Shown here: positions 17,603 through 26,895 of the stretch, piece after piece
How positions within the stretch are numbered: the first letter of the stretch is position 1
Layout: every line of letters begins with the position of its first letter
Source of the DNA: Synechococcales cyanobacterium CRU_2_2
GTDB taxonomy: Bacteria; Cyanobacteriota; Cyanobacteriia; PCC-9006; JAAUQQ01
Length of the DNA: 42,262 bases
Assembly (NCBI GenBank): GCA_012034805.1
Contig: JAAUOP010000028.1
Location: 1 to 42,262, forward strand
Direction: 5' to 3'
Notes under the pieces: model-generated
Told to the model about the DNA's origin: nothing
Database searches by the model: none
The model's input: only the letters and a program-made list of their open reading frames with translations
Position numbers and translations under genes: made by a program

Positions 17603-19384
17603 ATGATCACAACCACAACCGCAAAAATTCTCGAGCTCGGCCTAGATAAGATTGGCGACTGGAACCCTCAGCTCATGCGGGAGTTGCAAGGGCGATTGCG
17701 GTGGCGCAATCTTCTGATGGCGCTGATTCCCACAATTTTGCTGCAGACCTTCATCGTTCTAAAATATGTCGTCAAACTGCCGGTAGAAGGCCCTGCCAAT
17801 CGTTACTGCATGGGGCCAACCCCCAACGGAATGCCCCTGTGCGAACGTTTAGGGACATCCGCTGCGAGCGGTTGGCAGACCAACTGGCCGCTATTTTGGG
17901 CCGATATTCTCAAAGATTTGAGTCTTGTGGTGCCTTGGGTCGTGGTTCTGGGCGGTGTTTATTTGCTCGCGGCAGATTTGTCCAAGGAGATACGACGAGG
18001 TACGCTCAACTTTCTGCGCATGAGTCCCCAGCAAGGGCGTCAGATCTTGCTGGGCAAACTCTTGGGTGTGCCGATCTTGCTCTATGTGGCCCTGGTTGCA
18101 ATACTGCCGCTCCATAGCTTTGTGGCGTTGCACACCGATTTTGATTTTGCGAAGATTTTGGCGTTTTATGGCGTCCTCGTCGCGACGATGGTTTGCTTCT
18201 ATGCAGCGGCGCTGTGGTTTGCCCTCGTTGCAGAGGCTTTGCAAGGCTTTCAGCCCTGGCTAGCCACGGGGCTCGTCGCTGTGATTTTGATGGCAGGAAT
18301 GCAAGGCGACGCTCAGGGGAGTGTACTCAATTGGGCCAGACTGTTTAATCCACTCAACAGCTTGCGCTTCCTGGCAGACAACACTCCCTCGAAAGATAAT
18401 CTGGGTATCATGCTCGATGGCATCTTGACCGATACCCACGGTTTGCGTCACTTTGCCTGGTGGTATGCTCCGATTGGCGCGGATTTTCGCAGTTATGCCC
18501 TGTTGGCGATCAGCAATGCACTGGGTTTTGGCTTGATCTACTGGTTACTGTTAGAGCGTCGGTTTCAATCCCCCGCCACCAGCATTATTTCCAAGCGCCA
18601 CAGCTATGGGCTCAGCCTTTGGGCTGCGGTTTGGTTTGTGGGGTTTGATCTCCAACAGGACTGCGCAGACTACTGCTTTGACCCTAACTATATTCCAGGG
18701 ACGCCCAACGCGATCTGGCTGTTTGCCAGTTTTAGTCCATCCTTCATCATTCTGGGATTGCTACTGATAGCCTTGCTGTTGCCGACGCCCCAGGCCCTGA
18801 TTGACTGGGCTCGATACCGACGACAGGGTGAACGTCAGAGCGATCGCCCACACGCCCAACTCACTCGACTCCTTCAAGATCTCCTCTGGCAAGACAACAG
18901 CCCGCCGATGCTAGCCTTTGGGCTCAATGGAGTCATTGTTCTTGCCGTCTTGGCCTTGGGCGTCGGGGTACAAGGCACCGTCTCTTTGACACAGCTGTGG
19001 GTGATTTGGGGATTGTATGAGCTGCTACTCCTTAATGGTTTGCTGGTGGTGCAGCGGCTGGCGATCGCCAATTTCACCCACTGGCGCTGGATGGCGATCG
19101 GCGCTCTGCTCGCTGGGGGCCTGGGGGTGCCGATGGCGCTGGGTTTGCTGGGTATCCAAACCGGGACATCCGGGGGCTCACTGTTTCTGTTCACCCTGAT
19201 GGCTCCTCAGGCGGTGGAGGTGGCGAACTTTGGGGCGATGGCGATCGCCTTTGCGGTTCAGCTCTCGCTAACCACGCTGCTCACCACCACCTTCAGCCGT
19301 CGCCTGGGACAGCTCGGCCAGTCTGAATGGAAAGCCCTGAGTGAGCAACGACCTCGCCCGAGACTCGCTTCTCTTGATCGATAA
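17603..19384 (+). CDS. ABC-2 type permease, large
   Basis: The protein of 593 residues has about ten to twelve hydrophobic segments, starting near residue 33 (LLMALIPTILLQTFIVL). The sequence between helices, KEIRRGTLNFLRMSP, matches the coupling region of ABC-2 permeases. The ATG at 17603 is preferred because the longer frame back to 17447 overlaps the ATPase gene. It follows the ATPase by 80 bases, so the two form one exporter of unknown cargo. Its stop codon lies within the Zur/Fur-like box of the next gene. Confidence 0.8.
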   Translation: MITTTTAKILELGLDKIGDWNPQLMRELQGRLRWRNLLMALIPTILLQTFIVLKYVVKLPVEGPANRYCMGPTPNGMPLCERLGTSAASGWQTNWPLFWADILKDLSLVVPWVVVLGGVYLLAADLSKEIRRGTLNFLRMSPQQGRQILLGKLLGVPILLYVALVAILPLHSFVALHTDFDFAKILAFYGVLVATMVCFYAAALWFALVAEALQGFQPWLATGLVAVILMAGMQGDAQGSVLNWARLFNPLNSLRFLADNTPSKDNLGIMLDGILTDTHGLRHFAWWYAPIGADFRSYALLAISNALGFGLIYWLLLERRFQSPATSIISKRHSYGLSLWAAVWFVGFDLQQDCADYCFDPNYIPGTPNAIWLFASFSPSFIILGLLLIALLLPTPQALIDWARYRRQGERQSDRPHAQLTRLLQDLLWQDNSPPMLAFGLNGVIVLAVLALGVGVQGTVSLTQLWVIWGLYELLLLNGLLVVQRLAIANFTHWRWMAIGALLAGGLGVPMALGLLGIQTGTSGGSLFLFTLMAPQAVEVANFGAMAIAFAVQLSLTTLLTTTFSRRLGQLGQSEWKALSEQRPRPRLASLDR

Positions 19385-19398
19385 TGATTTTCATTGTC
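19379..19398 (+). promoter_or_regulatory. Zur/Fur-like operator and core promoter of the metal ABC genes
   Basis: CGATAATGATTTTCA (19379-19393) matches the Zur consensus as I recall it (TGATAATNATTATCA) at 12 of 14 defined positions, and 19380-19398 matches the 19-base Fur box at 16 positions. A TATACT (19400-19405) follows directly and TTGATC (19374-19379) precedes, so the box covers the core promoter. It lies about 50-70 bases before the ATG of the ATPase gene. Confidence 0.68.
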
Positions 19399-19448
19399 GT
19401 ATACTAAAGCCTGGCCAAGCTTTTGTTTTCCTTGGTCTAACCGGATCC

Positions 19449-20213
19449 ATGCAGTCCAGTTTGCCGACTCATTCACCGATTTTGAGTGTTCAACATTTGA
19501 CCGTCCAGCGCGGTCGTGCCACGGCGGTTCGAGATGTGTCGTTTTCCTTGGCAGCGGGCAAGGATATGGCGATCGTTGGCCCCAACGGAGCAGGTAAAAG
19601 TACGCTCATTCAGGCGATTTTGGGTCTGTTGCCCTACCAGTCGGGGGAAGTCAAATTGTTTGGCCAAGCCTGCGATGCGCACAGCGCGCCCCTGCTGCGC
19701 CATGATGTCGCCTATTTGCCGCAAAACTTTTTGGTTGATCCCCGCATTCCCATGACGGTGATGGATCTGGTGGGGCTAGGCTGGGATCGATTGGGGTTGC
19801 AACTTCCCTGGGTGGGGTGGCGCGATCGCCGCGCCGCCGTCCACAATGCCCTCGCCCAGGTGGAAGCCGGTCACCTCCACCCCCAATCCCTCAGCAGTCT
19901 GTCTGGCGGCGAACTCAAACGCGTGCTGTTGGCCTACTGCTTGGTACGCCCCCGCAAACTCCTCGTCCTCGACGAAGCTCCCGCAGGTTTAGACCTTTGT
20001 AGTGAAGCGGATTTCTATCGGTTGCTTAACCATCTCAAGCGGGAACAGGGCTGGTCAATTTTGCAAATTTCCCATGACCTGGAAAGGGTTCGTGCCCACT
20101 GCGATTGTGTGCTGTGTTTAAATCGGCAGTTGCTCAAGCAAGGATCACCAGAAGAAGTGTTGCACCCCGATATTTTGAATGCGGCCTATGGCCCAGGCTT
20201 TGTTTTCAGATAG
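19449..20213 (+). CDS. Metal ABC transporter ATPase, ZnuC/MntA-like
   Basis: This is the ATPase of a zinc or manganese importer of the cluster 9 type. Walker A is GPNGAGKST, the signature LSGGELKRVLLA, Walker B LLVLDEA, and the switch is SHDL. The Walker B segment reads DEAPAGLD rather than the usual DEPTAGLD. The ATG at 19449 is chosen since it lies after the operator and promoter; an in-frame ATG at 19341 lies inside the upstream gene. Length 254 is typical. The permease follows 13 bases later. No substrate-binding protein gene is nearby, so it must be elsewhere. The operator favours zinc, but manganese is possible. Confidence 0.85.
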   Translation: MQSSLPTHSPILSVQHLTVQRGRATAVRDVSFSLAAGKDMAIVGPNGAGKSTLIQAILGLLPYQSGEVKLFGQACDAHSAPLLRHDVAYLPQNFLVDPRIPMTVMDLVGLGWDRLGLQLPWVGWRDRRAAVHNALAQVEAGHLHPQSLSSLSGGELKRVLLAYCLVRPRKLLVLDEAPAGLDLCSEADFYRLLNHLKREQGWSILQISHDLERVRAHCDCVLCLNRQLLKQGSPEEVLHPDILNAAYGPGFVFR

Positions 20214-20226
20214 GGGAGCAATTTTG

Positions 20227-21060
20227 ATGGCCATTGACTGGCAAAATTTCTTTGAATTGCTCCATCTCCCCTTTATGCAACGGGCGCTTCTGGGTGGACT
20301 GTTGCTGGGAACGACGGGTGGTTTACTGGGCAGTTTTACGGTGCTGCGACAATTATCCTTTTTTGGCGATGCCTTGGGTCACTCGGCGTTGTTGGGGATT
20401 AGTTTGGGGGTTTTGCTGGGCATTAGTCCGAATGTAATCCTGATTCCGTTTTTGATTGTGTTTGCGATCGGCGTCACCTATCTCCTCGAAAAAACCCGTC
20501 TCTGGAACGACGCCCTACTCAACATTGTCTATTCAGCATCCCTGGCGCTGTCGATTATTATTCTCAGTTTTGTCAAAGATTACCAGGGTGGAATCAATCA
20601 GCTTTTGTTTGGAGATGTTTTGGCCATTCGTCCAACGGATCTGATTTTCAATAGTCTTTTGCTGGGTGTCTGCATCGTCTTTTTGGGCCTCACGCTTCGA
20701 GCCCAAATGTTGGTGACGCTCAGTGAATCATTGGCGAAAGTTCGAGGTATTGCGGTTCGGCAGCACGAGCTAGCATTTGTGATTTTGCTCTCTTTGGTGG
20801 TCGCGGTGGCGATCAAGTCTGTGGGCGTTTTGTTGGTGAGTGCTTTTATTGTCATGCCCGCCTGTACAGCTCGATTGCTGAGCGATCGCTTTAGCCAATA
20901 CGTTGCAATTTCCGTAGGCCTGGGGGGGGGATGCGCGATCGCCGGAGTCTTGCTCTCAGCCCTATTCAACTTGCCTTCTGGCCCGACTATTGTCATGACT
21001 CAATTCACGTTATTTCTGATCGCAATGCTTTGGCCAGTGCGCAGAAAGGTGATGCTTTAG
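20227..21060 (+). CDS. Metal ABC transporter permease, ZnuB/MntB-like
   Basis: The protein of 277 residues has eight or so membrane helices. Family features are RQLSFFGDALGHSALLG near residue 45 and the VRGIAVRQHEL and SVGVLLVSAFIVMPACTARLL segments. It transports zinc or manganese across the inner membrane with the upstream ATPase. The ATG at 20227 is preferred over a start at 20179 within the ATPase gene. Confidence 0.87.
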   Translation: MAIDWQNFFELLHLPFMQRALLGGLLLGTTGGLLGSFTVLRQLSFFGDALGHSALLGISLGVLLGISPNVILIPFLIVFAIGVTYLLEKTRLWNDALLNIVYSASLALSIIILSFVKDYQGGINQLLFGDVLAIRPTDLIFNSLLLGVCIVFLGLTLRAQMLVTLSESLAKVRGIAVRQHELAFVILLSLVVAVAIKSVGVLLVSAFIVMPACTARLLSDRFSQYVAISVGLGGGCAIAGVLLSALFNLPSGPTIVMTQFTLFLIAMLWPVRRKVML

Positions 21061-21350
21061 ACAAGAGACAGTGAGTAGAACTTATGCATTGGATGGGTCG
21101 ATGCGGTGGTGGTCTGGCTATTGGCAGTGGCTGAAATCGGTATAAATTTTAAGTTTCGTCAGTATTTTATTTTTTTAGTCAGTCTGGTTCTAGAATTCAA
21201 TTTAGCTTCTAGATCGCGTAGATCGTGATCGCCATCAACTTCTAAATCGTCGGCCTCCAAAGTATCGCCATCTTAAAGTTCAGCCTCTAAACTATCTACA
21301 ATCCAAGTCCACAATCCAAGTCCTCTGCATCTACAGCGAGATTTTGAATC
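21061..21350. other. Intergenic region with small direct and inverted repeats
   Basis: A 13-base direct repeat ACAATCCAAGTCC is present twice at 21298-21323, and TCTAGAA/TTCTAGA (21189-21195, 21207-21213) forms a small hairpin. No gene is supported. Confidence 0.5.
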
Positions 21351-22136
21351 ATGACGTTAATCACTTTGCAGGAACCGTGCCTAATCTCGGGTGAGTCCGC
21401 AACTCCGATCGCACAACTCCCGCCGGTGTGGCAAATGATCGCCCAAGACGATCAAAAGACCCAAGTTAGCATGGGCGATCGCACCGCCTACGTTCACCTC
21501 GCACAACTGTTTCACCACAAACTCGCAACCGGCGATGTCGATCTCTTCCAAGAGCGCCCCGCGTTGAAACGCTTCCGGTCTAGCTACGCCCAACTGCTTG
21601 GACCGCTCGCCTGGGAAACGCTCAACTTCTATGGCGGAGATTTTTTGCGCGATCGCTATCCCAATTTCTCTCGGATTCTGCGACAGGCTGAGTCCCAGTA
21701 TGGCCCAGACAGCGACGCCGCCAAAGTAGCCCACATTGGCCTCGATCTGTTTCAAGAATTTGGCTACGACGTCCCTGCAAGCTTCTATGACGTTCACCTA
21801 GCACCGCTCGATCGCGACCACATTTTTGAAGAGCGGGCGCTGCGCTATGACCCCCGCGATCGCGGGCACAAACAAGCCTGGGACGCCATGCTCCACGCCT
21901 GTAAGGTGTTTGCCATCCAAATGAAAATCCAAAGCGTGGCGTCCCAGTATGGCTTCACTTACCAGCATGGGTGTGCTTGCAACTCTCATCTGTCCAATAT
22001 TGACAAAGCGACGGGAGCCTTTGGCTATGCGATCGCTCCAGAAAAGCGTCAGCGCTGGCTGCGCAGTTTTCTCTGGACGGCCTGGTATGAGTACACCCTG
22101 TTTAACCTCATTCCCAACACCGCCTATTTGGTGTAG
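21351..22136 (+). CDS. Hypothetical protein, cysteine/histidine cluster
   Basis: I do not recognise this 261-residue soluble protein. It has a clean ATG start, codon use like its neighbours and HIP1 sites, so it is likely a real gene. A notable cluster HGCACNSHLS lies near residue 206 and could bind a metal or heme (inference). Many aromatic and histidine residues (FHHK, FYGGDF, FYDVHLAPLDRDH) suggest a helical cofactor-binding fold. It follows the metal transporter by 290 bases, so a shared role is possible but unproven. Confidence 0.6.
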   Translation: MTLITLQEPCLISGESATPIAQLPPVWQMIAQDDQKTQVSMGDRTAYVHLAQLFHHKLATGDVDLFQERPALKRFRSSYAQLLGPLAWETLNFYGGDFLRDRYPNFSRILRQAESQYGPDSDAAKVAHIGLDLFQEFGYDVPASFYDVHLAPLDRDHIFEERALRYDPRDRGHKQAWDAMLHACKVFAIQMKIQSVASQYGFTYQHGCACNSHLSNIDKATGAFGYAIAPEKRQRWLRSFLWTAWYEYTLFNLIPNTAYLV

Positions 22137-22311
22137 CACATACACCCCGACCGCTCCGTACCGGCTCGCCTACCTGGACTCTCCGCAGTGCTCCGCCTAT
22201 ACCCGAAGGGTTAGGGGGTGGTGAAGCGGAGCAAGGGCCAAGCGGGAGCAATAGGGTGAAGCGTAAAGACTAGATATAGTCCAAGTTCTAGCGAATTTGA
22301 GCTGATAAAAT

Positions 22312-22328
22312 AGGGTTATGCTAACCCT
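22312..22328 (+). repeat. Hairpin overlapping the tnpB start codon
   Basis: AGGGTTA-TGC-TAACCCT is a perfect 7-bp stem that contains the ATG of tnpB. It may be part of the element's left end or limit translation. Confidence 0.6.
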
Positions 22329-23238
22329 GACCTATGAGTACAAACTGAAGCCGACCGCTCAGCAGATTGAGGAGCTAGAAAATAGCTTGTATGTTTGCCG
22401 AAAAGTGTGGAATTACGCTCTGCGAGAGCGCAAGGATTGGATCGCTTCAAGAAAGTGCCCTATCAATGCATGCTCGATTCGGGGTGAGTACATCATGGCG
22501 GCAGATGCTCCTTATCCTGTCTTTTCCCAGCAGTGCAAATCCCTGACCCAAGCCAAGAAAACGAATCCTGAGCTCAAATTCGTCAATGCTCAATCCCTTC
22601 AGCAGGTGCTGAGAGCCTTGGAAAAGGCATTCAAGGATAGAGCAGAGCGTGGGTTTGGATTCCCTCGATTTCCTGTCAGCCTCGGATGGTTGGCAAGTTC
22701 ATCGTCCTCGGTTTTTCGTTGACCTGCAAAGCGAGCTGAAATTGCTGCAACGCAGACTCAAGAAAAAAGTGCTGGGGTCGAAGAACTGGAAAAACTTCAG
22801 CTCAAGAGCGCAAAGCTGCATGAACGAATCAGCAACACTCGCAAGGATTTTCACTTCAAGATTGCACATCAGCTCTGTGACCGGGGCGATGTGATTGGGG
22901 TGGAGGCTCTGAACTTGATTGGATTGTCCCGTGGCATGTTGGGTAAACACATGCTGGATGCTGGCTTGGGACAGTTCCTGAATCAGATTTTGCCTTGGGT
23001 TTGCTTCAAGCGGGGGAAGGGTTACCTAGAAGTGAATGCTCGTGGAACTTCCCAAGAGTGTCCAGGTTGTGGTCATGCTGTCAAAAAGACGCTTTCTGAC
23101 CGTTGGTATCATTGTCGCCATTGCGGGTCATCAATGCCTCGGGACATTGCGAGTGCGATTGTAATCAAACAAAGGGCCGTGGGGCGCACGGTTCAGGAAA
23201 AGGCTTGTGGAGACGGTCTAGCGGGGGTGGCGGCATGA
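22318..23238 (+). pseudogene. tnpB: Decayed TnpB of an IS200/IS605-type element
   Basis: TnpB is an RNA-guided nuclease carried by IS200/IS605 and IS607 elements. The N-terminal part is clear (TLTYEYKLKPTAQQIEELE, VNAQSLQQVLRALEKAF, GFPRF). The frame then jumps to SDGWQVHRPRFF, skipping roughly 90-100 residues that hold the first RuvC aspartate. A second break lies at five A (22790-22794), where six are needed for NWKKLQLKSAKLHERI. The C-terminal part is intact: VEALNLIGLSRGMLGK, a zinc finger CPGCG/CRHCG and RDIASAIV. No tnpA is present. The nuclease is certainly inactive. Confidence 0.88.
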
Positions 23239-23330
23239 AGGTGCTGTTATCTAGCCAAGAGTCTGTGAAGCAGGAATCCCTATCCATATCGCCCAGCGAT
23301 TGGGTGGATGAGCGTCAAACAGGGCTATTC
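23239..23330 (+). mobile_element. Possible right end/guide-RNA region of the tnpB element
   Basis: The segment after the tnpB stop (GTCTGTGAAGCAGGAATCCC and on) resembles the 3' ends of cyanobacterial TnpB elements, where the guide RNA and right end lie. The exact boundary cannot be set from the sequence alone. Confidence 0.35.
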
Positions 23331-23421
23331 TGCGTCACCTGCGGGCGATCGCCCTTGGATGCCCAGCCGAAGACCCCGTAAGATAATCAAACAGTACATT
23401 GGTCTTGAGGATCTCCTTCCT

Positions 23422-23985
23422 ATGCCCTCTGGGCGCACCCACGATCGCATCACGCTGATGAGTCTGCCTTGGTTATCGGGTGGGGTTCTGTTGGCGACCC
23501 GCAGCCCGCTACAGGCGCTGCTGTTTGGCAGTACTTATTTGTTTGGCGGGCTGATGCTGAGTCCTGATCTGGATATCCATTCGTTGCCCTATAAACGCTG
23601 GGGACCACTGCGCTGGATTTGGCTGCCCTACCGTTGGGCGATGCAGCACCGGTCAATGCTATCCCACGGCCCCATTGTTGGCACGGTATTTCGGTTGCTC
23701 TATCTGGGGGCTTGGCTGCTGCTATTTGGGGGGATTGGGGCAGTGGCGATCGCCCAGCTAATTGCCCCAGAGCACTGGCAACAACTTAGCCTCTTCCAGC
23801 TCGACCGAGGGCTACTCGAGCTCAAAACCCTAACGCTGCGACATCCGACAGAAGCACTCGTGCTCTATTTAGGCCTAGAGCTAGGCTGTATGAGCCATGC
23901 CCTAAGCGATTGGATCGCCAGTGCTTGGAAACGGCTCCGCAGAAAAAACAGCCAAGCTAATGCCAAGCACTCCCGCCGAAAATAG
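23422..23985 (+). CDS. DUF2227 putative metal-binding membrane protein
   Basis: The protein of 187 residues begins MPSGRTHDRITL and contains GGLMLSPDLDIHSLPYKRWG and HRSMLSHGPI, conserved in the cyanobacterial DUF2227 family of presumed metal-binding, membrane-bound proteins. Two or three hydrophobic segments follow. The His and Asp residues (H7, D8, DLDIHS, HRSMLSHG) may bind a metal; the reaction is unknown. The ATG at 23422 is chosen because the family starts there; the longer frame reads into the mobile element. Confidence 0.83.
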   Translation: MPSGRTHDRITLMSLPWLSGGVLLATRSPLQALLFGSTYLFGGLMLSPDLDIHSLPYKRWGPLRWIWLPYRWAMQHRSMLSHGPIVGTVFRLLYLGAWLLLFGGIGAVAIAQLIAPEHWQQLSLFQLDRGLLELKTLTLRHPTEALVLYLGLELGCMSHALSDWIASAWKRLRRKNSQANAKHSRRK

Positions 23986-24028
23986 CACGACTGGAGAACA
24001 AGCATTTTGCCAAGAAACGACGATCTTT

Positions 24029-24223
24029 TCAATTGCCATCCTGAGATAGCGTGTTGAGATTCTGTCCTTGCTGTTGCGCAGGTTCTTGCAGAACACCGGA
24101 AACCAGGGCGGCTATCAACAAACAAGCAATCAACATCATCCAACCTGGTACGCTTCCGGAAGAAGAACTGCTAGAAGAAGTGGATGAGTGCTTTGGCGCA
24201 TCACTCTGGGGCTGATTTATCAT
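24029..24223 (-). CDS. Small hypothetical membrane protein
   Basis: The frame of 64 residues has a polar, serine-rich N-terminus, one hydrophobic helix (about residues 27-45, PGWMMLIACLLIAALVSGV) and a Gln-rich tail. This simple layout fits a single-pass membrane protein but has no known family in my view. The ribosome site is weak. It may be a real small gene. Confidence 0.4.
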   Translation of the reverse strand: MINQPQSDAPKHSSTSSSSSSSGSVPGWMMLIACLLIAALVSGVLQEPAQQQGQNLNTLSQDGN

Positions 24224-24616
24224 TTCTGCAACATCCCTAAGCTAAAAAAGTCCAGTCAAAAAAAGTCCAAGGTGTCTATCGTAAAGTTAAAGACCGGTAG
24301 AAAGAATGGCCCCACCTTATGCTTTACTCCTTCATCAAAATGGGGATAAGACCGGAACTTGAGACATTCTATCTTGATGAATTTACTGAGAATTTTGAGA
24401 CTTTATTTTATGATTTCTTTTTTTTTCAGTACTCCATGTCTGTGTTCACCATTCTTCTCTAGCAGAAAAGGCCAGCAGTCAGCCTTAGCTCGTGATTTAT
24501 GACAGAATCATTTGTCACAAATTATGAGCCAAAAAACGAGAAAAAACGGGGAGAACCCCGTTTTTTCTCGCTAAAGTTTTAATCGCTAAAGACAGTGAAT
24601 TCTGGTTCGCTCTCCC
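24224..24616. other. Intergenic region with desB terminator
   Basis: AT-rich, with runs of A7 and T9 and no credible ORF. It contains the strong hairpin at 24531-24570 and presumably the promoter of the small membrane-protein ORF. Confidence 0.5.
24531..24570 (-). terminator. Strong terminator downstream of desB
   Basis: CGAGAAAAAACGGGG and its exact complement form a 15-bp stem with a 4-base loop (24537-24570). Read on the minus strand it is followed by six T (plus strand A at 24531-24536), as expected for a rho-independent terminator about 45 bases after the desB stop. Confidence 0.88.
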
Positions 24617-25722
24617 CTATGTAAGATTGTGTGTACGGAGATTATCTACTGGTTGATAGTACACTTTAGCTCCATCATTAGCGACAAAATGACAGCGCTT
24701 GGCCGAGCGAAATAGGCTGCGGAAAATCGGTTCATCGGACTTGCGGTAATACTCTCCCAGAACCGGTTTAATCGCTGCCGTGGCCCGCTTGAGATTGTAG
24801 TGGGGAATACTCAAGAAAATGTGGTGGGCCACATGGGTGCCGATGTTGTGATGAATCGGATTGAAAATACCGTAGTCGCGATCGATCGTCGAAAGCGCAC
24901 CCTTGAGGAAATACCAATCTTCGGAGCGGTACCAGGGAATATCATCTTCGGTGTGGTGTAAATAGGTGACCAAGTCCAACCAGATGACGAAGATAACGTA
25001 GGGTACAAGATAGTATTTCACCAGAAACAGCAGCCCAAATTTGAGCCCCAACACAGCGAGCAACACCACCATCGCCCCCCAGCAAATACTGCTGGTGATC
25101 ACGTCGTTGCGCTCAGAAGGCTTAAAAATTGGACTGCTGGGCAAAAAGTGGGAGCCCTTGCGCCCGGAGGAGCGTAAGAATAGATAGAACGGATAGGCTA
25201 GCAAAAACAGCTTAAACCGCATCAACTTTTCGGGCGCACCCATCGCCTCGTAAGTTGCCTGGGAAATGGGATACCAGCTCTCGTCGGTCTCAATATTGCC
25301 CGTGTTGGCGTGGTGGGTGCGGTGGCTGATGCGCCAACCATGGTAGGGAACCAGGATAGGGCTGTGAGACAGGTGGCCGATGAGGCTATTGAGCCAGGGG
25401 TACTTGGAGAACGAGCCATGGCCGCAGTCGTGGCCGACGACAAACAAGGCCCAAAACAGGGTGCCGGTGGCGAACCAAAACACAGGGAAGAAAAACCAGG
25501 AGTCGAGGGCTGCTGCGATCGCATACAACCCCGCAATCAGGCCCAGGTCAAGAAAAAATAAGCCAGCGATCGCGCCGTATTAGGCTCAAAGCACTGGGTC
25601 GGAATCGCCTGGCGTACATCCTGAAGCGTAAACGGAAGACGCTCTGGCTGTGGGTTTTTGGGAGCAGGCTCAGAGGAGTTCCCCTGAGGTGAGGAGGCAA
25701 TTGATTGCACGCAAATCTCCAA
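24617..25722 (-). CDS. desB: Fatty acid omega-3 (delta-15) desaturase DesB (frameshifted)
   Basis: DesB adds the omega-3 double bond to membrane lipid acyl chains using ferredoxin, important for cold growth. The three histidine boxes are HDCGH (near 25430), HRTHH (near 25320) and HVAHH (near 24830). The wording HDCGHGSFS, HRTHHANTGN and HVAHHIF points to DesB rather than DesA. The first 60 codons (from ATG 25722, containing LPFTLQDVRQAIP and RSLAYFFL) are one frame away: six A on the plus strand at 25553-25558 where seven would restore AYFFLDLGLIAGLYAIAAAL. The combined length, near 368, is normal. Both halves are well conserved. Confidence 0.87.
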
Positions 25723-26096
25723 ATCGTGGACAGTTTCAAATCTTGGACAGTTCCCAGTCGTGGGCAGCCTTAACTTTGGTCAAAAGCTTCATGAAAGAGC
25801 TTAACGGAAGTTAAAAGACTGTCGCTTATCTTCTCACAAGGACTCCCGCAGATTGACGCGATCGCACCCAAGTCAAGGATTTTCCGCAAACCGCCCGCTC
25901 AACCCCGCAGAATATCCGAATATCTTTAGAGTTTCCTCTCAAAACAAAACCGCTCGTGCTACCCTAGAAGAGTTGTCAAATACCGCACACTCAGGATTTC
26001 GGGTGGCTTGAGCCGGATTAGGGGATTAACGCATTCCCCCCTTGAAGGCTCTCAGAAGCTGCTCTGAGTGGAGGATTAACCCGAACGGAGAAAAAC
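25723..26096. other. Divergent control region of desB and rpsB
   Basis: No ORF is supported. The right-hand 100 bases form a predicted structured rpsB leader (separate entry). The rest is expected to hold both promoters; no confident hexamers are called. Confidence 0.5.
25998..26085 (+). promoter_or_regulatory. Structured rpsB leader, possible S2 autoregulation
   Basis: TTCGGGT (25998-26004) pairs with ACCCGAA (26079-26085). Inside are two hairpins, GGGGA/TCCCC (26021-26039) and CTCAGA/TCTGAG (26051-26068), making a three-way junction that closes right before the ribosome site and the ATG at 26097. Ribosomal protein leaders often bind their own product; S2 control is inferred. Confidence 0.45.
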
Positions 26097-26885
26097 ATGG
26101 CAGTTGTATCGTTGGCCCAAATGATGGAGGCCGGGGTTCACTTCGGGCACCAAACCCGTCGCTGGAATCCCAAAATGGGTAAGTACATCTACACCTCTCG
26201 AAACGGTGTTCACATCATCGACTTGGTGCAAACGGCTAAGTTGATCGAAGGTGCCTATAGCTACATTCGCACCGCTTCAGAGCAGGGGAAGCGTTTCCTG
26301 TTTGTCGGAACCAAGCGGCAAGCCGCAGGGATTATCGCCCAGGAAGCAGCTCGCTGTGGTGCCTACTACGTCAACCAGCGCTGGTTGGGCGGCATGCTGA
26401 CCAACTGGTCTACGATTAAGGGCCGGGTTGATCGGCTCAAAGAGCTAGAGCGCATGGAGGAGAGTGGTGCGATCGCCCTGCGCCCCAAAAAAGAGGCCGC
26501 TGTGCTGCGCCGCGAGCTAGAGCGTTTGCAAAAGTACCTGGGCGGCATCAAAAACATGCGTCGTCTGCCAGATGCGGTGATTATCATCGACCAGAAGCGC
26601 GAATATAACGCCATTCTGGAATGCCAGAAGCTCAACATCCCGATTATTTCCCTGCTGGATACAAACTGCGATCCCGATCTTGCAACCATCCCCATTCCAG
26701 CCAATGATGACGCCATTCGCTCGATCAAATTGATTATTGGTCGTTTAGCCGACGCGATTTACGAGGGTCGTCATGGTGAACTGGAGACTGATGACTTTGC
26801 AGACGAATATCCTGGCGCTGAGGATGACTACGAAGAAGTAGAGGAAGTCGCTGAGGCGGATGAGGTCGCGCCTGCTGAGGCATAA
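26097..26885 (+). CDS. rpsB: 30S ribosomal protein S2
   Basis: S2 assembles late on the 30S subunit near S1. The N-terminus [19 protein letters not shown] and the motifs [22 protein letters not shown] and PDAVIIIDQ are textbook S2. The length is 262, with an acidic C-terminal extension of about 40 residues ([15 protein letters not shown]) seen in cyanobacteria. The tsf gene follows, as usual. Confidence 0.97.
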   Translation: MAVVSLAQMMEAGVHFGHQTRRWNPKMGKYIYTSRNGVHIIDLVQTAKLIEGAYSYIRTASEQGKRFLFVGTKRQAAGIIAQEAARCGAYYVNQRWLGGMLTNWSTIKGRVDRLKELERMEESGAIALRPKKEAAVLRRELERLQKYLGGIKNMRRLPDAVIIIDQKREYNAILECQKLNIPIISLLDTNCDPDLATIPIPANDDAIRSIKLIIGRLADAIYEGRHGELETDDFADEYPGAEDDYEEVEEVAEADEVAPAEA

Positions 26886-26895
26886 CCCCTACCTT

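Noticed and set aside
21150..21345. Minus-strand acidic repeat-like reading (LEADDLEVDGDHDLRDLEA)
   Set aside because: It has an internal stop and no start codon; probably chance or an old remnant.
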